From contig NC_077235.1 in the NCBI RefSeq assembly GCF_027887165.1, positions 10,747,033 to 10,811,032 of the forward strand: a stretch of DNA of 64,000 bases. Direction: 5' to 3'. Below the pieces are notes generated by a model. It did not search any database, was not told the DNA's origin, and saw only the letters and a list, made by a program, of their open reading frames with translations. This stretch comes from Monodelphis domestica. Lineage: Eukaryota > Chordata > Mammalia > Didelphimorphia > Didelphidae. The position numbers were made by a program, and so were the translations under genes. Below are positions 21,800 to 34,399 of this stretch, piece after piece (position 1 is the first letter of the stretch; each line of letters starts with the position of its first letter).

Positions 21800-22970
21800 G
21801 ACTCTTCAGTTCAATTCTAGAAGACTCTTTAAGCATCTCCTTGGTGTCCAGCACTGTGCTTGGTGCTATGAGCCAAAGAACAAAACAAAACTGGCTCTCT
21901 GCTCCAAGGAGCTTGTACTCTATGTATACAGAGGAGGCAGTACAAAATGGAAACAAAGTCACATTTTCCAAGGGGTATCGGGAAAGACCTCATACAACAA
22001 GACTCGCTTGAGCTGTCTTGAGTGGAGCAAGAGATTGAACAAGGCAGCAAGGATGAGGGTTTCAGACATGGGCAACGGCTTATGCAAAGCAAGGGACAGA
22101 GACGGGAGAATATTGTTTCCAAAAATAGCGAGTGTCTAGACCATTTGGGTTGGAACATTGAGTGAATGGGTGTGAGAAGATATGATAGAAGATCAGTTTG
22201 GAAGTCAAGGTTAGAACAAGACTGGAGAGACAGCTAGATGGCTCAGTGCATAGAGCTCCAAGGCCTAGAGGTCCTCCATTCAAATCTGGCCTCACATACT
22301 TCCTAGCTGTGTCACCCTGGGCAAGTCACTTAAACCCAGTTGCTTAGCCCTTATTGCTCTTCTGCCCTGGGACTGATATTTAGTGTCGATTCTAAGATGG
22401 AAGGTAAAGGTTTAACAAAAAACAAGACTGGAGAGGACCTTCAATGCCAAGCCAAGGAGTTGGCATTGTATTCTAGAGTGAAGCTCCTATTTTGGCTATT
22501 TTGTAAGCCTCACTTTCACTGAAGAACATAGTCTACTACTTAGAAAACCATCCCTTGTCATATAGAATGAAAAAAGAGAGGAAGAACCAATTGACCCTGA
22601 CTGCCTTGACAGCTAAGTCTGGGCATTGTGTGCAGGGTCCCATGCCAGCAGGCCTCCACCTGTTCAGAGGTTTTGACCCTCCTTAAGGATCATCTTCTAT
22701 TGTTTTAATGCGTCAGTGTCCTACACAGAAGAGTTCATTTTGAGTTATTGGTATCACAGGGAACCACAAAAACTTGAGACCCAAAGAGGGACGTGGTCAC
22801 ACCCAGATTTTAAAAAATCATTTTAGCAAATTTGTGAAGAGAGGGGAGACCGGAGGCAGAAAGCCTAATTTGGAGACTGTTCCCCTTGTCCAGGACCAAG
22901 GTGATAAGGGCCTGAACTAAGGTAATGACCATGTGAGTGGAGAGAGGGGGACGAAGGTCAAATGGAAGAG
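21800..22970 (-). mobile_element. L2 LINE, antisense, interrupted by a SINE1
   Basis: Antisense L2: 3' end ('gtccagcactgtgcttggtgc', 'ccaaggagcttgtactc'), middle ('gagaggaccttcaatgccaagcc') and ORF part ('ggacgtggtcacacccagattt', 'ggtgataagggcctgaactaagg'). A SINE1 lies at 22230-22420. 22560-22740 is too diverged to assign surely. Confidence 0.75.
22230..22420 (+). mobile_element. SINE1-type SINE with perfect 15-base target-site duplication
   Basis: Sense SINE1 with head 'cagctagatggctcagtgc', box B-like 'attcaaatctggcc' and tail 'tctaagatggaaggtaaaggttt'. Flanked by aacaagactggagag at 22215-22229 and 22421-22435. It sits inside L2 and is younger than it. Confidence 0.93.
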
Positions 22971-23154
22971 GTTCCTCTTTCTTTCATGTGTCATCCACTT
23001 GTATCTGGGAAACAGGGTAATTGTGCCCACATTTCTTAGGATCGTAGGATCCCAGCCATAGCACCCCACTGTTTCGAAGCTAGAAGGGCCTTTCAAGGAA
23101 CTTTTTCATGGAACGTCTTCATTTTCCTGACGAGAAGACATTAACAACTGACAT

Positions 23155-23375
23155 TAACAGAGGACTCACAAATTTGCCAGCTGTTTTTTACAGACATGAT
23201 GTCCTTCAAGCCTCATAACAACACCAGGAGCCAGATTTTAAAATTATTATTATACAGATAAGGAAAATGAGGCCCAGGGAGAGGAAGTGACTTTCCCAAG
23301 GTCATATACACACAGTAAGTTATTGGGAAAATCAAGAGATTAGATCACAGAGCTCTTTACTCTTCATCATGCTCC
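23155..23375 (-). mobile_element. MIR, antisense
   Basis: 'ccttcaagcctcataacaac', 'attattatacagataaggaaaatgaggc' and 'gtgactttcccaaggtcata' in antisense MIR order. Confidence 0.8.
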
Positions 23376-23401
23376 ATTTGTCACCAGAACAAGATCTATA
23401 G

Positions 23402-23570
23402 CAGCTGTGGTGTAGAAGAACCACTAGGCCTTGGAGTCCAAGGGCTTGGGTTCAAATTTCGGGCCTGCTTTTTGGGCAAATCACTTAATATCCCTGGAAT
23501 TCCTCCAAAATAAGAAGATCAGAGCAGATAGAACCTTATGAGGTCATTTCCAGCTTGGCACTCAAGAGCT
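23402..23570 (+). mobile_element. MIR/THER CORE-SINE
   Basis: 'gctgtggtgtagaagaaccactagg', 'ttgggttcaaatttcgggcc' and 'gggcaaatcacttaatatccc'. Diverged sense copy. Confidence 0.7.
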
Positions 23571-23741
23571 CCTTTTGGTACCCTAGATATTGGTTGGATG
23601 GATTGCCAGCCATCAAGAAGGGGATTCCAAATATAAACAGTCCTCTGTATAGAAATCCATAATACTGACAACCTGGATTTCAAAGTGCTTTGCATTTTGT
23701 TAAGGAATGGAGACTTTCACACTCCACTGAAAAGTTATTAA

Positions 23742-23929
23742 GGGGCAGCTAGATAGCACAGTGGAGAGAGCATCTGACCTTGACTTGAGTTCAAATCTGG
23801 CCTCAGTCACTTCCTAGCTATGTGTCCTTTGGCAAATCCCTTAACTCCATTTTCCTAGCCATTGTCACTCTTCTGTCTTAGATTTGATACTAAGACAGAA
23901 AGGAAGGTAAGAAGGTAAGAAAAAGAAGA
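23742..23929 (+). mobile_element. SINE1-type SINE with target-site duplication
   Basis: Starts ggggcagctagatagcaca and keeps box B-like 'gagttcaaatc'. The tail 'gatactaagacagaaaggaaggtaag' is family-specific. Flanks gaaaagttattaa (23729-23741) and gaaaagtaattaa (23930-23942) differ at one base. More diverged than the 10727 copy. Confidence 0.88.
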
Positions 23930-24179
23930 GAAAAGTAATTAACACAATGATCTGATTGTTAATATGGACCTCTGAGTCTCAGCTTACTGAGTCCTTGTTT
24001 ATCTTAAGAATTGTGGTCACTAGGGCCTTGGCTTTGAGCATGTGCTCTCTTCAAGAAGGCATTCCTACCAGCTTCTCCACCTATAGAGAGCTAGCTTCCC
24101 TTGGGGAACCACTAAGGAAGAAAGCCTTGGAATCTCAGTCAGGCACATCTGTGCCCCTGTACTTGTAATGCTCCTTGGT

Positions 24180-24619
24180 GAGTTAGAACCTAGATGGGGG
24201 ATGCAGCGGGTAAGGTAAGGTAAGAACTGTGGACTTCTCCAGAAACATATAGTCAGTCGTTCCTGCTCAACTCCATGGAGCTATGGAGGTGGTCTGTAGT
24301 CTTTGGCATTTTCTTCCATGGCAGTCCCTGAGGAAGAAGCTGGCTATTTGGTCTTGAGGAGCAGATCCTGTCCTACAGAGGCAGAGAGTGTTGTTTTTAG
24401 CAGTGGGGAAAAATGAAGAAGCAGATACTTTTCAGTTCTTTTAATTACAACAGCATAGTCCAATTGGATGGTTTCTTGTGGCAGAATTCTTGTTCTTCTC
24501 CCCACCCCAGCTCCCACTTACTTTTCCTAGCATTTCAAGAAGCCTTCTTCATTAAAAATGTGACTTTTTTATTTCTCCAGATATTCTATTACTCACTTAC
24601 TTTATGCATCATAGACATT
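24180..24619. other. Single-copy DNA, no gene seen
   Basis: No recognised repeat or gene. The frame at 24413-24697 (+) is AT-rich and featureless. Confidence 0.45.
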
Positions 24620-25690
24620 TCAAACAACAAGCCCTCATTAGGCACAGGGCAGCATCCCAGACTAGGCTCTGATGAGAAAAAGACAAAAGGAAACTAAGGT
24701 CTGGAGCTCTGGGAACTTGTATTCTAGTGTGGGTTGAGTATGGGAGAGGAGCATGTGAAACAGAGACACCAAATAACAATCAAAGAAATACAAGGTGGTG
24801 GCGGTACTAGTTTGGGCATCCCAAAAGACTCCATGTAGGCAGTGGCTCCTCAACTGAGTTTTGCAGGAAACTGAGAAGCAGAGGTAAGGTAGAAATGTAT
24901 TTCAGGCATGGGGGACAACCTTGGCAATACGTATGGGGAATAACAGCAAGAAGTCTAGAAAGAGTGGGGAAAATTGGGACTAGGCCATGAAGGGTTTCAA
25001 AAGCCAAACCAAAGGACCCGTATTTGATCATGGAGGCAAGAGGAAGACACTAATGTTTGTTGAGTTAGAGGAAGACTCTAATGTTTATTGAGTAAGAGGG
25101 TGATGTGGTCACTCATGCACTTAAAGAAAATCATTTTGGTAGCTGTGTGGAGGATGGATGGAAGAGACCTCAAGTGTGGAGACCAATTATAATCATCTCT
25201 TATGAAAGTCAAGATGAAAGGTGATGAGGGCCTGAATTAGTGGTGGCCATGTGAGGAAAGAGAAGAGGATGGATTAGACTGATCTTGTGGTGGAAGAGAC
25301 CAGAAGATTAGCCAGTGAAGATTAGAGGTGAGAGATGGTGAGGATCTGAAGACAACACTGACATTGCCTCTGTAGGTGACTGAGGAATGTGGACCTCTCA
25401 ACAGGAGCAGGGAAGTTTGGAAGACAAATGGTTTAGGGGATGGGGAGGATAAGGAATTCTGTTTTATCGTGTTGAATTGGAGATTCCTCCAGGACATTCA
25501 ACTGGAAATATCCAATAGGCAATTGATGGTGCCAGACTGAGGCTTGGTAAAGAGACTATTCAGTACAGGAATAATTAAAACGGCAGGGGCGAGGGGAGCA
25601 TATGAGGTTATAAAGTGAGAGATTAGATAGAAGAGGACCGAGGGTAGAGCCTTGAGATATATTTGCATGTGCCACCAATGTAAGGAAACC
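24620..25690 (-). mobile_element. L2 LINE, antisense, about 1.07 kb
   Basis: A continuous antisense run from the 3' end through the reverse-transcriptase C-terminus. The minus frame 24807-25031 gives IKYGSFGLAFETLHGLVPIF, matching L2 'IKYKLLCLAFKALHNLAP'. 25237-25497 gives further L2-like text. A 26-base tandem duplication lies near 25030-25085. Inactive. Confidence 0.85.
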
Positions 25691-26004
25691 TTGAATTTTC
25701 AAGTTTGAACAAAGCTAGTTGCACTAGTGTTTGATAGCGTATTGTGGTTCTACATCATGTTTCTCTAAATTCTTGATTTGTCATTTTTCTGTTTCCTTTG
25801 ACCCAACAACCCAAGTGCTGAACTTCAATGGACTACATTCAGGCTTGGTGGCTTCCTCCACAAATTATCACTTATCACTCCATTTCGTCTTTACCCAGAG
25901 TTCTCTTTGGGAAATTTCAGCCTAACTTTAACATAGCTCCTGTTGAGCTCTCTCCACATATGTGTTGAGAAGGTCTTCCTCTCCCTCACAATCAAATCAA
26001 AGTA

Positions 26005-27050
26005 ACAATCCATTGATGAGCATTTATTCACTGCATACGTAAGAGCTGGATGCTGTGCTATGTACTAGGAATACAAAGAGAGGCAGGAATGACCCTTGTC
26101 TTCAAGGAGCTTAATGGTTAGGGGGTGGGAACAACATGTAGATGAATAGGTACATAGAAGCTACATACATAGTAGAGGGAAATTAACATGAGCAGCAAAG
26201 ACTTAGGGCTGAAAGGACCAAGAAAGCCCCTTTCAGAAGGCAGCACCGGAACTGAAAATGGAAGGATGCCAGAGATTTCAGGAGGCATAAGGGTACTCTA
26301 GGTATGAGGTCCAGTCAATGCAAGGTTAGGAAGAAGGGAAGTGGAGGGCTCTTTGTTGCAGAATGCATAGAGGGGCAATAAATATAAGAAGAGCAAAAAT
26401 GGAAGAAGGATCCAGCTTGTGAAGGACTCTCATGGCCAGAGGATTTGATATTTGATCATAGAGGTAAAAGGAGTCACTGAAATTGATTGAGCACCATAGC
26501 AACATGGTCAGATTGGGAAAATTGCTTTGGCAGCTGAACCTTGGATTGCAGTTGGGTGAGCCTGGAAGCAGGAAGATTCATTAGAAAGCTATTGCACTCG
26601 TCCAGCTGTGTGGTGAAAAGGGCCTGACCTAGGGTGCCAGCTATCAGAGTGGACAGAACAGTCCAGATGTGAGAGATGGCATAAAGTTGGAGATGGGCAG
26701 ATGTGTCATTTGTGGCCATGTGGCCGGAGTGAGAGTGGGGAGTCGATGGAGATTGAGATCATGAATATAGAGCCTGGGAAGATGGTGGCGTCCTCCCTAG
26801 TAAAAGTGAAGCTGGGGAGAAGAGAGGGTTGTGGGGGAGATAATGAGTTCTGTTTGAGGCATGTTGCTCTTGAGATGGCCACGGAACATCCTGTTCAACA
26901 TGTCAAAGGGGCAAATGAAGATACAGAACTGAACTCAAAAGAGAGACAAGAGCTGAATACATAGATAGTGATTATCTCCATAGGTATGAGAAGAGAATTG
27001 AACCGACATGCATAGTAGCTGGATTGCTGGGTGGTCCGTTTGGTGAATCT
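26005..27050 (-). mobile_element. L2 LINE, antisense, about 1 kb
   Basis: Antisense 3' end ('gatgctgtgctatgtactaggaatac', 'ttcaaggagcttaatgg'), then 'gcttgtgaaggactctcatgg', 'gcaacatggtcagattggg' and 'gggagataatgagttctgttt'. Minus frame 26474-26719 gives QLDECNSFLMNLPASRLTQL, matching L2 'LDYCNSLLVGLPASSLSPLQ'. Confidence 0.85.
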
Positions 27051-27649
27051 AGTTATCTTTGGTGTTGGGCAAGTTGGAGAAAGAGCCTTCGAGAATCACT
27101 TTGGGGAGAAGAGACTGTACGTGGGAATTCCCAGATAGTTCACAAAACTTGACCTATTTCAGTTTAGTGTGCCTGGAAGAGGATGGTCCTCCATTACAGG
27201 AGATCATGTTGGTTCTGCCAGAAGGCCCCACAACTCCTGATTTATAGCACTTCTGCCCAGTCACTTGCTGCGTTGAAACATGACCTTGTTTGGTGACCCA
27301 GCACACAGCCGACCCTGCACGAACTGGGTAGTTACAAGAAGCTGCCCACAATTTAGCATCCAGTGGTTCATGAAAAAACCTGCTGCTCCAAAAAGAAACT
27401 TGCTCAGCCTTGCAAAAGACACTCAGAGGTCTGCAGAGGGAGCATTCAACAGAAGCCCTATGAGAGAACAAGTTTCTGTGCTTCTCTCTCGTGGAGGATC
27501 CTGGACGTTTTCTTCTGATGTGGTTTGGGGGGCTTTGTTGTAAGTCAACCAAAGAACCTGTCTTTCAGCAGAGGCAGAAGCCTCTGTTTTATTTGCTTTT
27601 GTTTTTACTATACTTTAAAATGTATATGTACAGAGTATATGTGTGTTTG
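27051..27649. other. Single-copy DNA with unassigned short frames
   Basis: Plus frames at 27059-27247 (62 aa) and 27280-27543 (87 aa) resemble no family I recognise. Minus frames overlap them. Probably non-coding. Confidence 0.45.
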
Positions 27650-27915
27650 TGTTGTTCAGTTGTGGCTCAGTCGTTCAGTCATGTCTGACTTTTCATGACC
27701 CCGTTTGGCATTTTCTTGCCAAAGACCCCAGAGGGGTTTGCTCTTTCCTTCTCTGGCTCATTTTCTAGATGAGGAAACTGAGGCAAACTGGGTGAAGTGA
27801 CTTGTCCAGGGTCACACAGCTAGTAAGTGTCAGAGGTCAGATTTGAAGTCACAAAGACTCATCCTCCTGACCCCGGGGCCCAGTGCTCTATCCACTAAAG
27901 CACCGTCTAGCTTGC
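27650..27915 (-). mobile_element. MAR1 CORE-SINE, antisense, near full length
   Basis: In reverse: BovB/RTE-like tail ('gtcatgtctgacttttcatgaccccg', 'gtttgctctttccttctctggctc'), CORE ('gatgaggaaactgaggcaaac', 'gtcacacagctagtaagtg') and tRNA-like head ('gtgctctatccactaaagcacc'). All three modules are present. Confidence 0.9.
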
Positions 27916-28164
27916 CTGCATATAGTATGTATATACCTGCCTATGCACATCCATGTATACATGTATACATACTTTTTAAGACATGTTTATCTACCCCTTT
28001 AACCTCGTCCACCGATAGGGCATGTGCTGGACTCCTATGGCTTTGGGCTGGTATCTAACCCCAAGGGTGTCCAATTTGCTGGGTTTTGGGTCAGTGCCCA
28101 TGGCTGGAGCTAGCTGTGTGGTGCACTAGAGGTGGGAGGATCTTGCCAAATACTCTGTTCCTGT

Positions 28165-28310
28165 CAGTCAGGCAGTTAGGCGGTCAAAAAGTATTTCCAA
28201 ACTGTGCTAAGTGTAGCAGATAGAAAGGCAAGGGGCCAACACTGCCTGCCCTCAAGGAGCTTACAGTCCAATGGAGGAAACAGTGTCTCAATAGATAGGT
28301 GTTTATGATA
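28165..28310 (-). mobile_element. L2 LINE 3' end, antisense
   Basis: 'ctgtgctaagtgtagcagatag', 'aaaggcaaggggccaacac' and 'gccctcaaggagcttacagtcc' form the usual antisense L2 3' terminus. Confidence 0.75.
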
Positions 28311-30149
28311 TGTGCCTAGGCTGTGTACAAGATTTCATGGGGATATTGTCGACCATTTTTCCCCCTTGAAGAGGAACTGGCTTTCCTCTAAGATTACCCC
28401 TAGTGTGTGTTTGTTTTTGGTTGTATTATATGGTCCCAACCTCTAATGGCTGCCCCCCAACTCAGCTAATGTCATCCCAGAATGTGCAAGTGTGTCAACG
28501 AGATGACTCTGTGCCCCGTGCCCTCTTTGAGATATGACTTCTTCGACTGGACCAAGAAAGGTAGAGTTGGTAGACTGCTGCTGCCTCTGGGGGCTTGGAA
28601 TGATGGTGGCTTGTTCAACTCACTGGTGCTCAGTTTGGAGCTGGGGGCCTAGGGGTGGTGGGGAGAGGACTTTCAGATAGCCTGTCTTCCTGATTCTCCC
28701 TTACTCCCCTTCCACATTGAGCATGTTACCAAAGACACTCATCTAGTTGGAAACAAAGAGACACACCCAGGACACACAGCAATCTAAGGTAGCAAGCACC
28801 CCTCTGGAGACCCAACCTGTGAATGTGTGTAAAAGTCAGGGAGCTACCCAGAGTGGGTACAAGATCATCAACATGGGGACCTCCTGGTATGGAGATTTCT
28901 TCCATTGAGGCAGATGGAGAACTCATCTATAACTGGTAGGCTTCGGCATTGAAGCTAAATGGCTTGCCAAGACTCCCCAGCCAGGAAATGTTGGAAGCAC
29001 AACCAGGACCTGCATGTTTATGACTCTGAGACTAGCCCTCCCTCTAGTAGCAGAATGACTTAAGCAGAAGATTTCCCAGAGGCTCTTGCTGAAACGCCAC
29101 AGGCTGATCTCTAACCTCAGATGCCAATGGCCCAAAACAGAGAGATCTGAGACACAATTAAGTGTGGGAACAACCTGTGTCCTTGCTGGAGGTTTACTCC
29201 CAGAATATCATCACCAAGTGTGCCTGGGAAGTATTTCCCAAGAGCAGTGAGCATTTGTTTACCTGTAAAACCTCTTGGTTAGCCAATTTGATGCCAGGGT
29301 ATCCCTCCTCACAAACGCTATCCCAAGTGTGCATCAGATTTCTATAGCAGTCCAGGTCCTGGAATGTTCCCTGTTGTGTCTTCTTTCGCTTAGGGGCTCC
29401 AAAGAGTGGATGGAGCCATTTTTTGAGCAGAGCACTGAATGGCCAGCCCAGTATTTCAGATGAGTGGCCTCTCCACTTTGGCATCTTTAAAGTTTATAAT
29501 TGATCAAGGGAGGAAGATAGGCCAAAAAAGAGGCATGGGGGACAGGGATGTTTGGCACAGCCAGTGGTCGATCCCCAAAGTTATCTTGTATCTCGATCCT
29601 GTGGCCTTGGGCTGGTGTCTGTCAGACCTCCGCCTCTCATCTGTACGTTTGCGGTTTCTCCTGCCCTGCCTCCCAGATGCCCATTAACAGCATAGTTCCT
29701 GGGGAGTTTGCACAGGAATCTCATTCGTGGGAACATGAGGGTAACAGAGAGCCATCATGACAGAAACCCACGAAGTCCCATTAAGGCTGTCCGGGACCTA
29801 AATACATGCCTTAATTCTTGGTGTACCAGAGCCAGTGTCCAGACTTGCAAACATGCTACCTGGGCACACTCACATTCACTCAGGGTTTCATGTATTGGAA
29901 TTTCTTATGTGTTTGAGGTAGGCAGGATGATAGACGGGTGGGGTAGTATAAAAGACTTCCATTACAATCGGGAAAGGAATAGAAGAGTAAAAATAGGTAA
30001 GACTTCAATTCTGCACCCCCTCCAAGAACTAAGCCAGGACCAAGAGCTAGAATGGAATCTGGTATAAGGGATGGGAAGTCATGACATGAAAGTGGCTATC
30101 CAAGAGACTTAGATGGTAAGTGCTGAACATTTGGAAAGAATGCATGTAG
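28311..30149. other. Mostly single-copy DNA, weak MIR remnant
   Basis: A faint antisense MIR remnant lies near 28945-29045 ('ggcttgccaagactccccagcc', 'accaggacctgcatg'). Frames at 29194-29760 on both strands have no recognised domain. Confidence 0.5.
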
Positions 30150-30290
30150 GGAAGAATGAGCATTGATGTTACACTTACTATATACAAAGCCCTATCTATC
30201 CGAAGTGCTGGGAATACATGGAGAAAAGTGAGATCATTTCTGCCCTCAAGGAGCTTCCATTCTAATTGGGTGAAGCCATTTCAGGAGGCA
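30150..30290 (-). mobile_element. L2 LINE 3' end, antisense
   Basis: 'cttactatatacaaagccctatc', 'gtgctgggaatacatgg' and 'gccctcaaggagcttccattc'. Confidence 0.75.
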
Positions 30291-30659
30291 CTACAAATGT
30301 GTTATTTTTAGGAACTGCTTGTCACCCCACGCAATGGGATTACAAGAGAAAGGATGTACTCTTTTGGTATAGCTGTAGGTGTACTGGTGGGTGTCCCAGT
30401 GAAGCTGCCACTACTTCTGTGTCCTGAAGCCGGGGTAATATAGCCAGCTTGAAGGGGAAGAATGAGAAATTCTTGGGTGAATTGGAGTCATGTCTTTAGT
30501 CCTTCCAGATCATTGAGACCTTAAGCTAAGGGATTTGTTCCAAAGGACTCTGATTGACTTCTATGTTGCTGAAATCCCCCAGAAGAATTGCTTGATCCTC
30601 TTAGGACTTTTGTCTTTGACTCATCTTTTATCCTGAATGGCACACAGAGGGAACAGAGT

Positions 30660-30900
30660 TATCGTTGTTAGAGCACCCGCCTGAGAATCAGACAAACTGT
30701 TCCCATGTCTGGTTCTAGTGTGAGCTAACTGCATGATCTTGGCTAAGTCACATATCCTCTTTAGACCTTGAGGCCTTGAGTTCAGTCCTCTTTTGTCCAC
30801 TTATTACTTACTGCCTTCTGGGCAAGTCACATCCCTTCTCTTGGTTTCACTTTTCCTTCTGTGGTCTCTAAAGTCTCTCATTATAATATTCTATAATCTT
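30660..30900 (+). mobile_element. MIR/THER CORE-SINE, diverged
   Basis: 'cgttgttagagcacccgcctgag', 'gcatgatcttggctaagtcac', and a second 'gggcaagtcacatcccttc'. It may be two fragments. Confidence 0.6.
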
Positions 30901-31967
30901 ATGACATCCTTAAATGACATTCACTTTTGAGAGAAATCTCGTTTCGTTTGTAAGAGCCTTGATAAGATCCCCATGCTTTGGGCATCAAGTCCTGTGCCTT
31001 CATTTCATTCAGCTGTGTGGACGGAATCTTACCAGCTTGAGAGAACTGATATTTCTGCCTGGCCTGGACAGGGTGATGGTCCAGATAACAGCACCTCTGG
31101 GCTTCTTCCTTAGTTCTTCCATAATATATATGCTCAGGGTACTCCAGCATCTATGGGCCATAAGATCTGTTCTGTGTTACACCTTCTCTGGGGACCAAGG
31201 TTGGGTAATGGCAAGGAGGAAGCATGTAGATATTGTCTCTTCGGTGCTCCTTCATCTCATATGGACACTTGGACAGGGCTAGGGAGGGATCCTTTTCTTC
31301 TTTAGAATCCTCTCCCAAGTTACCAGAAAGGGAAGACTAAACACGATAACCAGTTTCCTTCAGCTCCATGAGTGTTAGTGTATACGACTAGGATTACTTA
31401 ATTGTTGCCATGAACATTTTCCCTTCTGCCAGTGGGTATTTATGCAAGGACTTTCATTTCTGTCATCTGCCTTCATTTCCTTTTTCCATTCCCCTTGGAG
31501 ATGCTTCAGGAAAAAGGTGAACCTCTGGTCCACTGTATTCATCTTTAATCTCATGACTCTGAATGTCCGAATGGACTTAGATACTCCTTCCCACTCCAGG
31601 TAGTGCTCTCCTTAGTCCTTCCAAAGCACTGAAAGGCCCTGCCCTGGTGAGGATCTACTCTTGCTGGGCCTGGCTCCCCGCCAATGAGTTTGCTTTCACA
31701 TGATGCAATTGGTTACATTACTTGGGGCCTCTTTCTGGGAGGTCAGAGAAAGATTTACAGGCGTAGACTGTCACACAGCTTTGGTGAAAATCTGTCTTCA
31801 TCTTTTTATCTCTTTGGAATCCTGCTGATCTCCCTTTCTTCATCCCTTAGCTTTGAACCAATGAAATGCATTCTTGGTGATGGTGCTCACGCCATGATAA
31901 GTTTCCTCCTGGTGAGTTTTTCTTTACCTTTCGATATGCAAATGGGCTTTGGCCAAGCCTAAAGTTA
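30901..31967. other. Single-copy DNA, no gene seen
   Basis: The 122-codon plus frame at 30914-31282 overlaps an 83-codon minus frame. Neither shows a recognised motif. No other structure seen. Confidence 0.5.
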
Positions 31968-32070
31968 TGCCAGCCAGTCAGTAAGCAAGCATTTAGCAAG
32001 CTCTTCCGATGTACCAGGCACTGTGCTGAGTGCAGGGGGTACGACAGAAGACAAAAGGCAATGGAAGAGG
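31968..32070 (-). mobile_element. L2 LINE 3' end, antisense
   Basis: 'cagtcagtaagcaagcattt', 'gtaccaggcactgtgctgagtg' and 'agacaaaaggcaatgg'. Confidence 0.75.
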
Positions 32071-32884
32071 TCGGAGTGTGTATTCCTTCTCTTGTGAATT
32101 CTGTGATCTTAGAATTTAATACTTGAATATCATACTGTCTGAGGTGAAGAGAAGCCTCTCTGGCCACTGCAAGGCACAGGAGACAGTGTGTGGGTGAGCC
32201 AGGAAGCATCTAATGTGTCCTGGAGGGATCTGGGAAGGGGCTTTCCCCATTTTTAACATTTGCTTTTCCCCCTCTTACTTCAGACAAGTTCTTTAATTAG
32301 TGACTGCCATTTGCCCTTGTTCCAAGCTTGTGTTTACAAGTCTCCTCCAGAGGCTGTTTTCTCTTGGGTAGCTGCTGCCAGGCAGATTACAAAGGCCTGG
32401 CTTTGGGCTCTCTGCTTTCAGAGCCAGGGACCCCAGGACTGAGCAGCCAAGACAGTGACCCTTAGCCAGTCAATGGCCCCTCTTCTATAGATCAGAGAAC
32501 TGATCGAAGCCCTGTAGGATCCTCCTTTCTCAAAGTGAGGGAGGATGAGTTAGGGGAAGAGCACTCACTGCCAGGATTGCCATGCATCTGGGATCTCACT
32601 GACATGGCGACTCCCTTCACTGAGGCAGTTCCTTTCTGGCTTGTCCCATAAACCTTCTGTTGATGATGTGCTAAAGTCCTTTGCCTGGGGTTCTGAACAC
32701 TCTGAAGCTAGCATCAGAGCCCTGGGCTGCCCTTCTTGTTATCCCTTGCTCTTACCACTTGACTTGCATATCTCCTTTTCTGACATTCACTGCTTCTTCC
32801 TTGGGAGTTGCTGGTGAGACCCTGTTAATACCTACCAGGCATCTCTCAATTGCCTTTCATGCCACCAGAAGACAGAATGGAACA
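32071..32884. other. Single-copy DNA, no gene seen
   Basis: No recognised repeat or gene. Confidence 0.5.
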
Positions 32885-33050
32885 TTGGAAAAAGCTCCAA
32901 GGTCGTGTCACAGGATCTGAGTTTGAATTCCATCTCTGCCACTGACTGTCTGTGTGATCAGAAAGTCACTTCATCTATGTGGGAGAGACTTGGTCATATG
33001 AAGAGGTTGGACTGAGTAGTTTGCTTGGTCATTTCCAGCTCTGGAGCTAG
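32885..33050 (+). mobile_element. MIR CORE-SINE
   Basis: 'ctgagtttgaattccatctctgccac', 'gtgtgatcagaaagtcacttc' and 'gttggactgagtagtttgc'. Diverged sense copy. Confidence 0.7.
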
Positions 33051-34399
33051 GCTCATAGGAGCTGGGGCTGGGATGCTAGCAACCAGCAAGTTTGACTTTT
33101 GGGGAAAACTCGGCAATTCCCTGAATTTCAACCACATAGCATTAATGGAAGAATATTAAACAGAAATAAGTACCTAGGTACAATTAGAGGCTTCGTTAAT
33201 GAGCTGTTAATTTTTCGGAATCCCTTGTTTTCCCCCAGGGTTGGAGTAGATCATAACACTCTCACCCCAGAGCCTTTTGAATTCAAATCAAAAGATCTTT
33301 GAGGGTGTGCTCAGGATTCCAGTTCTGGCTGCTGGGCATGAGGCCACCAGGCTGCTGTCAAATGCCCTTGCCAGCAGATCTTTCCCCTTGTTGATCTTTC
33401 TCTAAGAAGGGGAACCTCTAGGTGCCCTTGGGAGGCCTCCTTCTCACCATCTCTGCTCCCTTTTCCACTCAGTGGGAAAGTAGAAGAAAGAAAGAAATGT
33501 ATTGGAGCATCCTCCCTCCCTCCTTGGCATCTCCAGCTCAACAAAGTGAAGCTCCCAATTGCCTCTTTTCTAGTGTTTCCCTGAGCACTAACTCCTCGGT
33601 GGCTTCAGAATAACTCCTCCCATCAGTTCTGTAGAAAGAAATATGTGACTGGCCAGGCTTCCTAATTAGATACTCTATGGAGCTTCTCCCTTTGTATGGC
33701 TTAGGACATGCACTGCCTTCTCTGAATTATTTAACTATATCAGAGCTTGACTTTTAATATATGCTTAGGAAACTAAAAGAGAAATAGAATATTTTTTGGC
33801 AGTGTTCATTCAGTCAAAAGAATTGACCAAGGTCTTACAGTTGGTAACTTAGGTAAAACTGGGATGAGCATGGGATAGTAGGCTTCTTCTGCAATGCCCC
33901 ATTGTTGAAAGAGAAGGTTGTGTTATGATTAAAATTATTTTGAGAGACTGATTTTGAGTAAGAATGGCAGTCGATTGATAATAGGCCAGCATCATAACCA
34001 GTAAAGTGCCAGGTCATTGGCCCTTTCAATGACCAAAGACCTTGAAGGTCCTAGATCAGGCCCCTAGATATACTTTGGGGAACTCATTAGTCAGCTTCTC
34101 CCTTGCATATCACAAGACATCTCTATGTGGTAAATAGCTAATTAGGGGGTGGTTCAGCAAATTCTCTGCCCTTCCTCATAGCAACAGGTGGGACAGATGA
34201 TGACTGGCTCACATGAAGGAAAAAAATCATTATGAAACATTCCTGATAGCTATATTTTGCGAAAGAAACAGTCCTAAGGACAAAGGAAATGGGAAAATAT
34301 GGGAACTGGACAGTACCTGAGGTCCAAGATTTTGACTCAGTAATTCTCTCTAATATACAGGATTTGGGACCTTTCTACTCTAGGGCCCTGAAAAAAAAG
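33051..34399. other. Single-copy DNA, weak SINE remnant
   Basis: A faint antisense MIR fragment may lie at 33820-33890 ('ccaaggtcttacagttgg'). No gene seen. Confidence 0.45.

Noticed and set aside
27280-27543. 87-codon plus frame
   Set aside because: No recognised family, and it is overlapped by a 132-codon minus frame of equal plausibility.
27650-27915. BovB-like tail as a sign of recent horizontal transfer
   Set aside because: RTE partners of MAR1 are old residents of marsupial genomes. This copy is diverged and spread with its SINE.
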